This document shows, one piece after another, positions 9,238-22,501 of a stretch of 64,000 nt of DNA (positions are counted from its first letter, which is position 1; the number at the start of each line of letters is the position of its first letter). The stretch spans positions 52,666,001-52,730,000 of the forward strand of contig CANTUV010000024.1 in NCBI GenBank assembly GCA_947685225.1. The letters are read 5' to 3'. Position numbers and translations under genes: made by a program. This DNA comes from Garcia nutans. Lineage: Eukaryota; Streptophyta; Magnoliopsida; Malpighiales; Euphorbiaceae. The notes under the pieces were generated by a model. The model had not been told where the DNA came from. It did no database searches and saw nothing but the letters and a program-made list of their open reading frames with translations.

Positions 9238-9242
9238 TAGTA
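9238..9242 (+). other. Right insertion junction; predicted target-site duplication TAGTA
   Basis: Immediately after ...GCTACA, the sequence TAGTATGAGTTTGG is in perfect satellite phase (TTAGTATGAG is the second block of the monomer). Ty3/gypsy elements duplicate about 5 bp, so TAGTA should also precede the 5' LTR. That position is outside the window. Confidence 0.6.
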
Positions 9243-12200
9243 TGAGTTTGGTATTAGTGTATTCTTATTGATATGAGTTAGTATGAGTTTGGTATGAGTG
9301 TGTATTTATATTGATATGAGTTATTATAAGTTTGGTATGAGTGTATTTATATTGATGAGTTAGTAAGAGCTCGATATGAGTATAAATTTTTTTTTAAGAG
9401 TTAGTATGATTTTGGTATGAGTGTATTTATATTGATGAGTTAGCATGAGTTTGGCATGACAATAAAATTATTAATTTGAATTAGTCAGAGTTTGATATTA
9501 GTGTATTTATATTGATATGAGTTAGTATGACTTTGGTAAGAGTGTGTATTTATATTGATATGAGTTACTATAAGTTTGGTTTGAGCGTATTTATATTGAT
9601 ATGACTTAGTAAGAGTTCGGTATGGGTATAAAATTTTTATATGAGTTAGTATGAGTTTATTATGACCGTATTTATATTGATGAGTTAGCATGAGATTGGC
9701 ATAACTATAAAATTATTGATTTGAGTTAGTATGAGTTTGGTGTTAGTGTATTTATATTGATATGAGTTTGTATGAGTTTGATATGAGTGTGTTTGTATTG
9801 ATGAGTAAGTAAATGCTCGGTATGGGTATAAAATTTTTTATATGAGCTTGGTTTGAGTGTATTTATATTGATGAGTTTAGCATGAGTATAAGATTTTTCA
9901 TTTGAGCTAACATGAGTTTGGTATTATTGTATTTATATTGATATGAGCTAGTATGAGATTGATGTGAGTATAATATTACTGATATGTGTTAGTATGCACT
10001 TGGTATGAGTACATTTATATTGATATGAGTTAGTATGATTATAAAATTATTGTTATGAGTTAATATGAGTTATATATGAGTGTATTCATGTTGATATGAG
10101 CTACTATGAGTTCTGTAAAGTATAAAATTATTGATATAAGTTAGTATGAGTTTGGTATGAGTGTATTTATATTGATGAGTTAGCATGAGCATAAAATTAT
10201 TGATATGAGTTAGTATGAGTTTGGTATGAGTGTATTTATATTGATATGAGTTAGTATGAGTTTGATATGTGTATAATATTATTGATACGTGTTTGTATGA
10301 GCTTGGTATGAGTGCATTTATATTATATGAGTTAGTATGAGTATAAAATTACTGATATGAGTTAGTATGAGTTCTATATGAGTGTATTTATATTGATATT
10401 AGTTATATGAGTTCTGTATAAGTAAAAAAAATTATTGACATGAGTTAGTATGAGTTTGGTATGAGTGTATTTATGTTGATATAAGTTAGTATGATTTTGG
10501 TATGAGTATAAAATTATTGATATGAGTTAATATGAGTTTGGTATTAGTGTTATTATATTGATATCAGTTTGTATGAGCTTGGTGTGGGTACATTTATATT
10601 GATTTGGGTTAGTATCAGTTTTGTATTAGTATAAAATTATTCATATCAGTTAGAATGTGTTTGGTATGAGTGTATTTATATTGATTTGAGTTAGTTTGAG
10701 TTCTATATTAATTTAAAATTATTGATATGAGTAGTATGAGTTTCGTATGAGTCTATTTACATTGATATGAGTTAGAATGAGTTCTGCATGAGTATAAAAA
10801 TATTTATATGAGTTAGTATTAGTTTGGTATTAGTGTGTTTATATTGCTATGAGTTAGTTTGAGTGCATTTATATTGATATGTGTTAGTATGAGTTTTGTA
10901 TGAGTGTATTTATATTGATACGAGTTACTATGAGTTTGGTATGAGTATAAAATTATTGATATGAGTTAGTAAGAGTTTGTTATGAGTGTATTTATATTGA
11001 TATGAGTTAGCATGAGTTTCATTCGAGTTTATTATTATTAATACGACTTAGTAGGAACTTAGTATGAGTGCATTTATGTTGATATGAGTTGTATGAGTAC
11101 AAAATTTTTGATATGAGTCAGTATGATTTTACTATGAATGTATTTATATTGATATAAGTTTGTATGAGTTTGGTATGAGCAGAAAATTATTGATATGAGT
11201 TATTATGAGTTTGGTATGAGTGTGTTTATATTGATATGAGTTAGTATGAGTTTGATATTGAGTACAAAATTATTGATATGAGTTAGTATGAGTTTAGTAT
11301 GAGTGTATTTATATTTATATGAGTTAGTTTGAGTTTCGTATGAGTGTATTTATATTTATATGAGTTAATATGAGTTTGGTAAGAGTGTATTTATATTGAT
11401 ATAAATTAGTGTAAGTGTATTTATCTTGATACGAGTTAGTTTGGGTTCTGAATGAGCATAAAATTATTGACATGAGTTAGTATGAGTTTGGCATGAGTGT
11501 ATTTATATTTATATGAGTTAGTGTAAGTTTAGTATGAAGGTATTTATATTGATCTGAACTAGTATGAATTTGGTATGATTATGAAATTATTGATATGAAT
11601 TAGTATGAGTTTGTTGTGAGTGTCTTTACAATGATATGAGTTAGTATGAGTTTCCTACGAGTGTAATATTATTGAAACGAGTTAGTATGAGTTTGGTATG
11701 AGTATAAAATTATTGATATGAGTTAATATGAGTTTGGTATTAGCGTGTTTATGTTGACATGAGTTTGTATAAGAGTATTTATATTGATACGAGTTAGTAT
11801 GGGTTATGTATGAGTATAAAATTATTGATATGAGTTAATATGAGTTTGGTATGAGTGTAATTATATTGATATGAGTTAGTATGATTTTGGCATGAGTATA
11901 AAATTATTGATATGAGTTAGTATGAGTTTGGTATAAGTGTATTTATATTTATATGAGTTACTATAAGTTTGTTATGTATGTATTTATATTGATATGAGTT
12001 AGTAAGAGTTCGGTATAGGTATAAATTTTTTTGCATGAGTTAGTAGGAATTCTGTATGAGTGTATTTATATTGATGAGTTAGCATGAGTTTGACTTGACT
12101 ATAAAATTATTGATTTGATTTAGAATGAGTTTGGTATTAGTGTATTTATATTGATATGAGTTAGCATGAGTTTTGTATGAGTGTATTTATTTCGATGAGT

Positions 12201-14080
12201 TAGCATGAGTTTGGCATGAGTATAAAATTATTGATTTGAGTTAGTATGAGTTTGGGATTTATATTGATATGAGTCAGCATGAGTTTGATATGAGTATAAT
12301 ATTATTGATGTGTTAGTATGAGCTTGGTTTTAGTGCATTTATATTGGTATGAGTTAGTATGAGTATTAAATTATTGATATGAGTTAGTGTGAGTGTAATT
12401 GTATTGATATGAGTTAGTATGAGTTCTATATAAGTATAAAATTATTGATATAAGTTAGTATGAGTTTGGTATGAGTGTATTTATATTGATATAAGCTAGT
12501 ATGATTTTGGTATGAGTATAAAATTATTGATATGAGTTAATATGAGTTTGGCATGAGTATATTTATATTGGTATGAGTTAGTATGTGTTTCATACGAGTA
12601 TAATATTATTGATACGAGCTATTACAAACATGGTATGAGTGCATTTTTGTTGATATGAGTTAGCATGAGTATATAATTATTGATATGAATTACTTGAGTT
12701 TGGTATGAGCATAAAATTATTGGTAGGAGCTATTATGAATTTGGTATGAGTGTGTTTGTATTGATATGAGTTAGTATGAGTTTGATATGAGTGTATTTAT
12801 ATTTATATGAGTTAATATGAGTTTGGTATGAGTGTATTTATATTGATATGAGTGAGTATAAGTGTATTTATATTGATACGAGTTAGTATGGGTTCAGCAT
12901 GAGTATTAAATTATTGATATGAGTTAGCATGAGTTTAGTATGAGTGTATTTATTTTGATAAGAGTTAGTATGAGTTTGGTATGAGTGTAAAATTATTGAA
13001 ATGTGTTAATATGAGTTTTGTATTAGTGTGTTTATGATGATATGAGTTTGTATAAGTGTATTTATATTAATACAAGTTAGCAAGAGTTCTGTATGAGTAT
13101 AAAATTATTGATATGAATTAGTATGAGTTTGCTATGAGTTTAATTATATTGATGATTTAGCATGAGTTTGGCATGAGTATAAAATTATTGATTTGAATTA
13201 GTATGAGTTTGGTATTAGAGTATTTATTTTGATATGAGTTAGTATGAGTTTCATATATGTATAAAATTATTTATATGTGTTAGTATGAGCTTGGTATGTG
13301 TGTATTTATATTGATATGACTTAGTATGAGTATAAAATTATTGATATGAGTTAGTATGAGTTTGATATGAGTTTATTTATATTGACATGAGTTAGTATGA
13401 GCATAAAATTATTCCTACGAGTTAGTATGAGTTTGGTATGAGTGTATTTATATTGATCTGAGTTAGATGAGTTTGGTATGAGTATAAAATTATTAACAAG
13501 AGTTTGGTATGAGTGTATTTTTGTTGATATGAGTTAGTATGAGTTTTCTATGAGTATAAAAATAATTATATGAGTTAGTATGAGTTTGGCATTAGCTTAT
13601 TTATATTGATATGAATTGGTATAAGTTCTGTATGAGTATAAAATTACTGATATCAGTTAGTATGAGTATATTTATATTGATATGAGTTAGTATGAGTTTT
13701 GTATGATTACAAAGTTATTGATAAGAGTTTATATTTGTTTGGCAGTAGTTTGTTTATATTGATAGTAGTTAGTATAAGTGCATTTATATTGATATGAGTT
13801 AGTAGGAGTTTGGTATGAGCATAAAATTATTGATATGAGCTAGTATGAGTTTGGTATTATTGATATGAGTTAGTATGAGTTTGGTATGAGGTTATTTATA
13901 TTGATATGCGTTAGTATGAGAATAAAATTATTGATATGAGTTAGTATGAGTTTGGTATGATTGTATTTATATTGATATTATTTAGATGAGTTTGGTGTGA
14001 GTGTAAAATTATTGACAAGACTTAGTATGAGTTTGGTATGAGTGTATTTTTATTGATATGAGTTAGTATGAGTTTTGGTA
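9238..14080 (+). repeat. Satellite zone 1: diverged monomers with a worn 2.2-2.4 kb periodicity
   Basis: Neighbouring units differ from each other by many substitutions and small indels, and I found no long near-identical copies. A distinctive block, TTCGGTATGGGTATAAA followed by a poly-T-like run, recurs in related form near 9614, 12009 and 14196 (spacings about 2,395 and 2,187). This points to an old higher-order repeat that has decayed. It is the part of the array nearest the retrotransposon. Confidence 0.7.
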
Positions 14081-17060
14081 TGAGTATAAAATTATTTATA
14101 TTAGTTAGTATGAGTTTGGTAAAGTGTATTTATATTGGTATGAGTTACTATATCTTTGTTATGAGTGTATTTACATTTATATGAGTTATTATGAGTTCGG
14201 TATGGGTATAAATTTTTTATATGAGTTAGTAAGAGTTTGGTATGAGTGTATTTATATTGATGAGTTAGCATGAGTTTGGCATGCGTATAAAATTGTTGAT
14301 ATGAATTAGTTTGTGTTTCGTATGTGTGTATTTAATTTAATGAGATAGCATGAGTATAAAATTATTGATTTGAGTTAGTATGAGTTTGGCATTAGTGTAT
14401 TTATATTGATATGAGTTAGTATGAGTTTGATATGGGTATAATATTATTGATATGAGTTAGAATAAGCTTGGTATGAGTGCATTTATATTTATGAGTATAA
14501 AATTATTGATATGACTTAGTAAGATTTCTGTATCAGTGTATTTATATTAATATTAGTTAGTATGAGTTCTATATGAGTGTATTTATATTGATTTGAGTTA
14601 GTATGAGTTTTGTATAAGTGTAAAATTATTGATATGAGTTAGTACGAGTTTGGTATTAGTGTATTTATATTAATATAAGTTAGTATGACTTTTGTATGAG
14701 TATAAAATTATTGATATGAGTTAGTATGAGTTTAATGTAAGTGTATTTTTATTTATATGAGTTAATATGAGTATAAAATAATTGATATGAGTTAGTATGA
14801 GTTTGGCGTTAGTATGAGCTTGGTATGAGTGCATTTATAATAATATGAGTTAGTATGAGTACAAAATTTTTCATATAAGTTAGTTTGAGTTCTGTATGAG
14901 TGTAATTATATTGATATGAGATAGTGTGAGTTCTATATAAGTATAAAATTATTGATAAAAGTTAGTATGAGTTTGGAATGAGTGTATTTATATTGATATG
15001 AGTTAGTATGCTTTTGGTATGAGTATAAAATTATTGATATGAATTAATGAGTTTGACATGAGTATATTTATATTGATATGAATTAGTATGTGTTTCATAC
15101 GAGTATAATATTATTGATACGAGTTATTAGAAACTTGGTATGAGTGCATTTATGTTGATATGAGTTAGTATGAATATATAATTATTGATATGAGTTAGTT
15201 TGATTTTGGTATGAATGTATTTATATTGATATGAGTTTGTATGAGTTTGGTATGAGCATAAAATTATTGATAGGAGCTATTAGGAACTTGGTACGAATGA
15301 GTTTATATCTATATGAGTCAGTATGAGTTTGATATGAGTATAAAATTATTGATATGAGCTAGTATGTGTTTGGTATGAGTGTATTTATGCCTATATGAGT
15401 TATTATGAGTTTGATATGAGTGTATATATATTTATATGAGTTAATATGAGTTTAGTATGAGTGTATTCATACTGATGAGTTAGTATATGTTTATTTATAT
15501 TTATACGAGTTAGTATGGGTTCTGTTTGAGTATAAAATTATTGATATGAGTTAGTATGAGTTTGGCATGAGTATATTTATATCGATAAGAGTTAGTATGA
15601 GTTTGGTATGAGTATAAAATTATTGATATGAGTTAATATGAGTTTTGTAGTTGTGTATTTATATTGATATGAGTTTGTATAAGTGTATTTATATTGATAT
15701 GAGTTAGCATGGGTTCTGTATGAGCCTAAAATTATTGATATGAGTTAGTATGAGTTTGGTATGAGTGCAAAATTATGGATTTAAATTTGCATGAGTTTGA
15801 TATGATTTTTATTGATGAGTTAGCATGGGTTTGGCATGAGTATAAAATTATTGATTTTTGTTAGTACGAGTTTTGTATTAGAGTATTTATATTGATATGA
15901 GTTAGTATGAGTTTCATATGAGTATAATATTGTTGATATGTGTTAGTATGAGCTTGGTATGAGTGCATTTATATTGATATGTCTTAGTATGAGTATAACA
16001 TTATTGATATGAGCTAGTATGAGTTTGGCATGAGTTTATTTATATTGATACGGGTTAGTATGAGCATAAAATTATTACTATCAGTTTGTATGAGTTTTGT
16101 ATGAGTGTATTAATATTTTTTGAGTTCGATGAGTTTGGTATGAGTATAAAATTATTGACAAGAGTTATTCTGAGTTTGGTATGAGTGTATTTTTATTGAT
16201 ATGGGTTAGTATGAGTTTTCTATGAGCATAAAATCATTGATATGAGTTAGTATGAGTTTGGTATGAGTGTATTTATATTGATATGAATTAGTATGAGTTT
16301 TGTATGAGTATAAAATTATTAATATGAGTTAGTATGAGTTTGGTTTACGTATATTTATATCGATATGAGTTAGTATGAGTTCTATATGAGTATTAATTTA
16401 TTGATATGAGTTTATATTTGTTTGGCAGTAGTGTGTATATATTGATATGAGTTAGTATGAGTGCATTTATATTGATATGAGTTAGTAGGAGTTTGGTATG
16501 AGCATAAAATTATTGATATGACTTAGTATGTAATTATAGAATTATGGATATGAGTCAGTATGAGTTTGGTATGAGGTTATTTATATTGATATGAGTTAGT
16601 ACGAGTAAATTTTTTATATGAGTTAGTATGTGCTTGGTATTAGTGCATTTTTGTTGATATGAGTTAGATGAGTTTGGTATGAGTGCATTTCAATTGATAT
16701 GAGTTAGTATAAGTTTGGTAAGATTGTATTTATATTGATATGAGTTACGATATGTTTGTTATGAGTGTATTTATATTGATATGAGTTAGCATGAGTTCTG
16801 TATGAGTCTAAAATTATTGATATGAGTTTCTATTAGTTTGCACTAGTGTGTTTATATTGATATGAGTTAGTATGAGTGCATTTATATTGATATGAGTTAG
16901 TATGAGTTTGGCATGAGTTTATTTATATTGATATGAGTTAGTATGAGTTCTGTATGAGTATAAAATTAATGATATGAGTTTGTATTTGTTTGGCATTAGT
17001 GTGTTTATATTGATATGAGTTTGTATGAGTGCATTTATATTGATATGAGTTAGTAGGAGT
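14081..17060 (+). repeat. Segmental copy, left partner (pair with 22502-25470)
   Basis: The segment from about 14081 recurs from about 22502 at a constant offset of 8,421 bp. I checked markers at 14101/22522, 15721/24142 and 16983/25404. Past about 17060 the offset changes to about 8,320 bp because of an extra unit in the left copy, and similarity runs on to about 18360, where the copies diverge. Confidence 0.8.
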
Positions 17061-20000
17061 TTGGTATGAGTATAAAATTATTGATATCAGTTTGTATTTG
17101 TTTGGCATTAGTGTGTTTATATTGATATGAGTTTGTATGAGTGCATTTATGTTGATATGAGTTAGTAGGAGTTTGGTATGAGTATAAAATTATTGATATG
17201 AGTTAGTAGGAGTTTGGTATGAGCATAAAATTATTGATATGAGTTAGTATGAATGTTATTATATTGATGTAAGTTACTATCAGTTTGGTATAAGTGTATT
17301 TATATTGATATGAGTTAGATGAGTTTGGTATGAGTATAAAATTATTGATATGAGTTTATACTTGTTTGGCATGAGTTTGTATGAGTGCATTTATAATTAT
17401 ATGAGTTAGTAGGAGTTTGGTATGAGCATAAAATTATTGATGTCAATTAGTATGAGTTTGGCATGAGTTTATTTGTATTAATGTGAGTTAGTATGAGTAT
17501 AAAATTATTGATACGAGTTACCATGAGTTTGGTATGAGTGTATTTATATTGATATGAGTTAGTATGAGTTAGTACGAGTATAAAATTAATGATATGAGTT
17601 TGTATTTTTTTGGGATTAGTGTGTTTATATTGATATAGTTTGTATGAGTGCATTCATATTGATATGAGTTAGTAGGAGTTTGGTATGAGTATAAAATTAT
17701 TGATATGAGTTAGTATGAGTTTGGTATGAGTGCATTTATATTGATATGAGTTAGTATGAGTATAAAAGTATTGACATGAGTTAGTATGATTTTGGTATGA
17801 ATGTATTTATATTGATATGAGTTTGTATGAGTTCTGTATTAATATTAAATTATTGATATGACTAGCATGAGTTTGGTTTGAGTGTATTTTTATTAATATG
17901 AGTTAGTATGAGTTCTGTATGAGTACAAAATTATTTATATGAGTTAGTATTAGTTTGGTATTAGTGTGTTTATGTTGATATGAGTTAGTATGAGTGCATT
18001 TACATTGATATGAGTTAGTATCGGTGCATTTATATTGATATGAGTTAGTGTGAGTTTGGTATGAGTATAAAATTATTTATATGAGTTAGTATGTCTTTGG
18101 CATGAGTGTATTTACATTGATATGAGTTATTATAAGTTTCGTATGAGTGTGTTTATATTTGATTTGAGTTAGTATGAGTTTGGTATGATTATAAAATCAT
18201 TGATATGAGTTAGTATGAGTTTGTTATGATTGTATTTTTATTGTTATCAGCATAATAATGTTGATTTGAGTTAGTATGAACTTGGTATGAGTGCATTTAT
18301 GTTGATATGGGTTAGTATGAGTATAAAATTATTGATATGAGTTAGTATGATTTTGGTATGAAAGTATTTATATTGATATGAGTTAGCATGGGTTCTGTAT
18401 GAGCATAAAATTATTGATATGAGTTAGTATGAGTTTGGTATGAGTGCAAAGTTATGGATTTGAGTTTGCATGAGTTTGATATGATTTTTATTGATGAGTT
18501 AGCATGAGTTTGGCATGAGTATAAAATTATTGATTTTTGTTAGTACTAGTTTTGTATTAGAGTATTTATATTGATATGAGTTAGTATGAGTTTCATATGA
18601 GTATAATATTGTTGATATGTGTTAGTATGAGCTTGGTATGAGTGCATTTATATTGATATGACTTAGTATAAGTATAACATTATTGATATGAGCTAGTATG
18701 AGTTTGGCATGAATTTATTTATATTGAAATGGGTTAGTATGAGCATAAAATTATTGCTATCAGTTTGTATGAGTTTTGTATGAGTGTATTAATATTTTTT
18801 GAGTTAGATGAGTTTGGTATGAGTATAAAATTATTGACAAGAGTTCTTCTGAGTTTGGTATGAGTGTATTTTTATTGATATGGGTTAGTATGAGTTTTCT
18901 ATGAGCATGAAAATATTGATATGAGTTAGTATGAGTTTGGTATGAGTGTATTTATATTCATATGAATTAGTATGAGTTTTGTATGAGTATAAAATTATTA
19001 ATATGAGTTAGTATGAGTTTAGTATACGTATATTTATATTGATATGAGTTAGTATGAGTTCTATATGAGTACTAATTTATTGATATGAGTTTATATTTGT
19101 TTGGCAGTAGTGTGTATATATTGATATGAGTTAGTATGAGTGCATTTATATTGATATGAGTTAGTAGGAGTTTGGTATGAGCATAAAATTATTGATATGA
19201 CTTAGTATGTAATTATGGAATTATGGATATGAGTCAGTATGAGTTTGGTATGAGGTTATTTATATTGATATGAGTTAGTACGAGTAAATTTTTTATATGA
19301 GTTAGTATGTGCTTGGTATTAGTGCATTTCTGTTGACATGAGTTAGATGAGTTTGGTATGAGTGCATTTCAATTGATATGAGTTAGTATACGTTTTGGTA
19401 TGAGTTTAAATATATTGATATGAGATAGTATGAGTTTGGTAAGATTGTATTTATATTGATATGAGTTACGATATATTTGTTATGAGTGTATTTATATTGA
19501 TATGAGTTAGCATGAGTTCTCTATGAGTCTAAAATTATTGATATGAGTTTCTATTAATTTTGCACTAGTGTGTTTATATTGATATGAGTTAGTATGAGTG
19601 CATTTATATTGATATGAGTTAGTATGAGTTTGGCATGAGTTTATTTATATTGATATGAGTTAGTATGAGTTCTGTATGAGTATAAAATTAATGATATGAG
19701 TTTGTATTTGTTTGGCATTAGTGTGTTTATATTGATATGAGTTTGTATGAGTGCATTTATATTGATATGAGTTAGTAGGAGTTTTGTATGAGTATAAAAT
19801 TATTGATATCAGTTAGTAGGAGTTTGGTATGAGCATAAAATTATTGATATGAGTTAGTATGAGTTTGTATGAATGTTATTATATTGATATAAGTTACTAT
19901 CAGTTTGGTATGAGTGTATTTATATTGATATGAGTTAGACGAGTTTGGTATGAGTATAAAATTATTGATATGAGTTTATACTTGTTTGGCATGAGTTTGT

Positions 20001-20859
20001 ATGAGTGCATTTATAATTATATGAGTTAGTAGGAGTTTGGTATGAGCATAAAATTATTGATGTCAATTAGTATGAGTTTGGCATGAGTTTATTTGTATTA
20101 ATGTGAGTTAGTATGAGTATAAAATTATTGATACGAGTTACCATGAGTTTGGTATGAGTGTATTTATATTGATATGAGTTAGTATGAGTATAAAATTAAT
20201 GATATGAGTTTGTATTTTTTTGGGATTAGTGTGTTTATATTGATATGAGTTTGTATGAGTGCATTCATATTGATATGAGTTAGTAGGAGTTTGGTATGAG
20301 CATAAAATTATTGATATGAGTTAGTATAAGTTTGGTATGAGTTCATTTATGTTGATATGAGTTAGTATGAGTATAAAAGTATTGACATGAGTTAGTATGA
20401 TTTTGGTATGAATGTATTTATATTGATATGAGTTTGTATGAGTTCTGTATTAATATTAAATTATTGATATGACTAGCATGAGTTTGGTTTGAGTGTATTT
20501 TTATTAATATGAGTTAGTATGAGTTCTGTATGAGTACAAAATTATTTATATGAGTTAGTATTAGTTTGGTATTAGTGTGTTTATGTTGATATGAGTTAGT
20601 ATGAGTGCATTTACATTGATATGAGTTAGTATCGGTGCATTTATATTGATATGAGTTAGTGTGAGTTTGGTATGAGTATAAAATTATTTATATGAGTTAG
20701 TATGTCTTTGGCATGAGTGTATTTACATTGATATGAGTTATTATAAGTTTCGTATGAGTGTGTTTATATTTGATTTGAGTTAGTATGAGTTTGGTATGAT
20801 TATAAAATCATTGATATGAGTTAGTATGAGTTTGTTATGATTGTATTTTTATTGTTATC

Positions 20860-22400
20860 AGCATAATAATGATGATTTGAGTTAGTAGGAACTTGGTATG
20901 AGTGCATTTTTGTTGATATGGGTTAGTATGAGTATAAAATTATTGATATGAGTTAGTATGATTTTGGTATGAAAGTATTTATATTGATATGAGTTAGATG
21001 AGTTTTGCATGAGTACAAAATTATTGATATGAGTTTGTATTTGTTTGGCCTGTGTTTGTATTAGTGCATTTATAATTATATAAGTTAGTCGGAGTTTGGT
21101 ATGAGCATAAAATTATTGATATGAGTTAGTATGAGTTTGGTATGAGTATATTTATATTGATATGAGTTAGTATGAGTTCTGTATTAATATAAAATTATTG
21201 ATATGAGTACCATGAGTTTGTTATGAGTGTATTTATATTGATATGAGTTAGTATGAGTTCTGTATGAGTGTAAAATTATTTATATGAGTTAGTATTAGTT
21301 TGGTATTAGTGTGTTTATATTGATATGAGTTAGTATGAGTGCATTTACATTGATATGAGTTAGTATCGGTTAATTTATATTGATATGAGTTAGTGCGAGT
21401 TTGGTATGAGTATAAAATTATTTATATGAGTTAGTTTGTGTTTGGCATCAGTGTATTTATATTGATATGAGTTATTATAAGTTTCGTATCAGTGTATTTA
21501 TATTTGATTTTAGTTAGTATGTGCTTGGTATGATTAAAAAATCATTGATATGAGTTAGTATGAGTTTGTCATTAGTGTATTTTTATTGTTACGAGTATAA
21601 TAATGTGATACGAGTTACTAGGAACTTGGTATGAGTGCATTTATGTTGATATGAGTTAGTATGAGTAAAAATTTTTGATATGAGTTAGTATGATTTTGGT
21701 ATGAATGTATTTATATTGATGAGTTTGTATGAGTTCTGTGTTAAAATAAAATTATTGATATGAGTACCATGAGTTTGTTATGAGTGTATTTATATTGATA
21801 TGAATTAGTATGAGTTCTGTATGAGTATAAAATATTTATATGAGTTAGTATTAGTGTGTTTATATTGATATGAGTTAGTATGAGTGCATTTATATTGATA
21901 TGAGTTAGTATAATTGCATTTATACTGATATGTGTTAGTATCAGTTTGGTATGAGCATAAAATTATTTATATGTGTTAGTATGTGTTTGGCAAGAGTGTA
22001 TTTATATTGATATGAGTTAGTATATGTTTCGTATGAGTATATTTATATTGATCTTAGTTAGTATGAGCTTGGTATGATTATAAAATTATTGATATGAGTT
22101 AGTATGAAATTGTTATGAGTGTATTTATATTGTTATGAGTGTAATATTATTGATACGATTTACTAGGAACTTGGTATGAGTGCATTTATGTTGATGTGAG
22201 TTAGTATGAGTATAAAATTATTGATATGAGTTAGTATGATTTTGGCATGAATGTATTTATATTGATATGAGTTTGTATCAGTTATGTATTAATATAAAAT
22301 TATTTATATGAATAACATGAGTTTAGTATGAGTGTATTTATATTGATATGAGTTAGTATGAGTATAAAATTATTTATATGAGTTAGTATTAGTTTGGTAT
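20860..22400 (+). repeat. Segmental copy, left partner (pair with about 42782-44320)
   Basis: Starts at GCATAATAATGATGATTTG (20861) and is found again at 42782, an offset of 21,921-21,922 bp. Shared peculiarities include GTATCGGTTAATTTATATTG and ACCATGAGTTTGTT-type units (ACCATTAG in the right copy). Confidence 0.7.
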
Positions 22401-22501
22401 TAGTGTGTTTATATTGATATGAGTTAGTATCAGTGCATTTATATTGATATGAGTTAGTATCAGAGCATTTATATTGATATGAGTTAGTATGAGTTTTGGT
22501 A

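Noticed and set aside
9485..9691. Minus-strand ORF of 68 codons in the satellite
   Set aside because: It is the C-rich strand of the monomer read through. It is open by chance because the strand has few stop triplets, and the peptide is low-complexity repeats (YQYKY, THIN).
17447..17653. Second minus-strand ORF of 68 codons in the satellite
   Set aside because: Same repeat-derived peptide composition; no independent coding evidence and the unit length of 41 is not a multiple of three.
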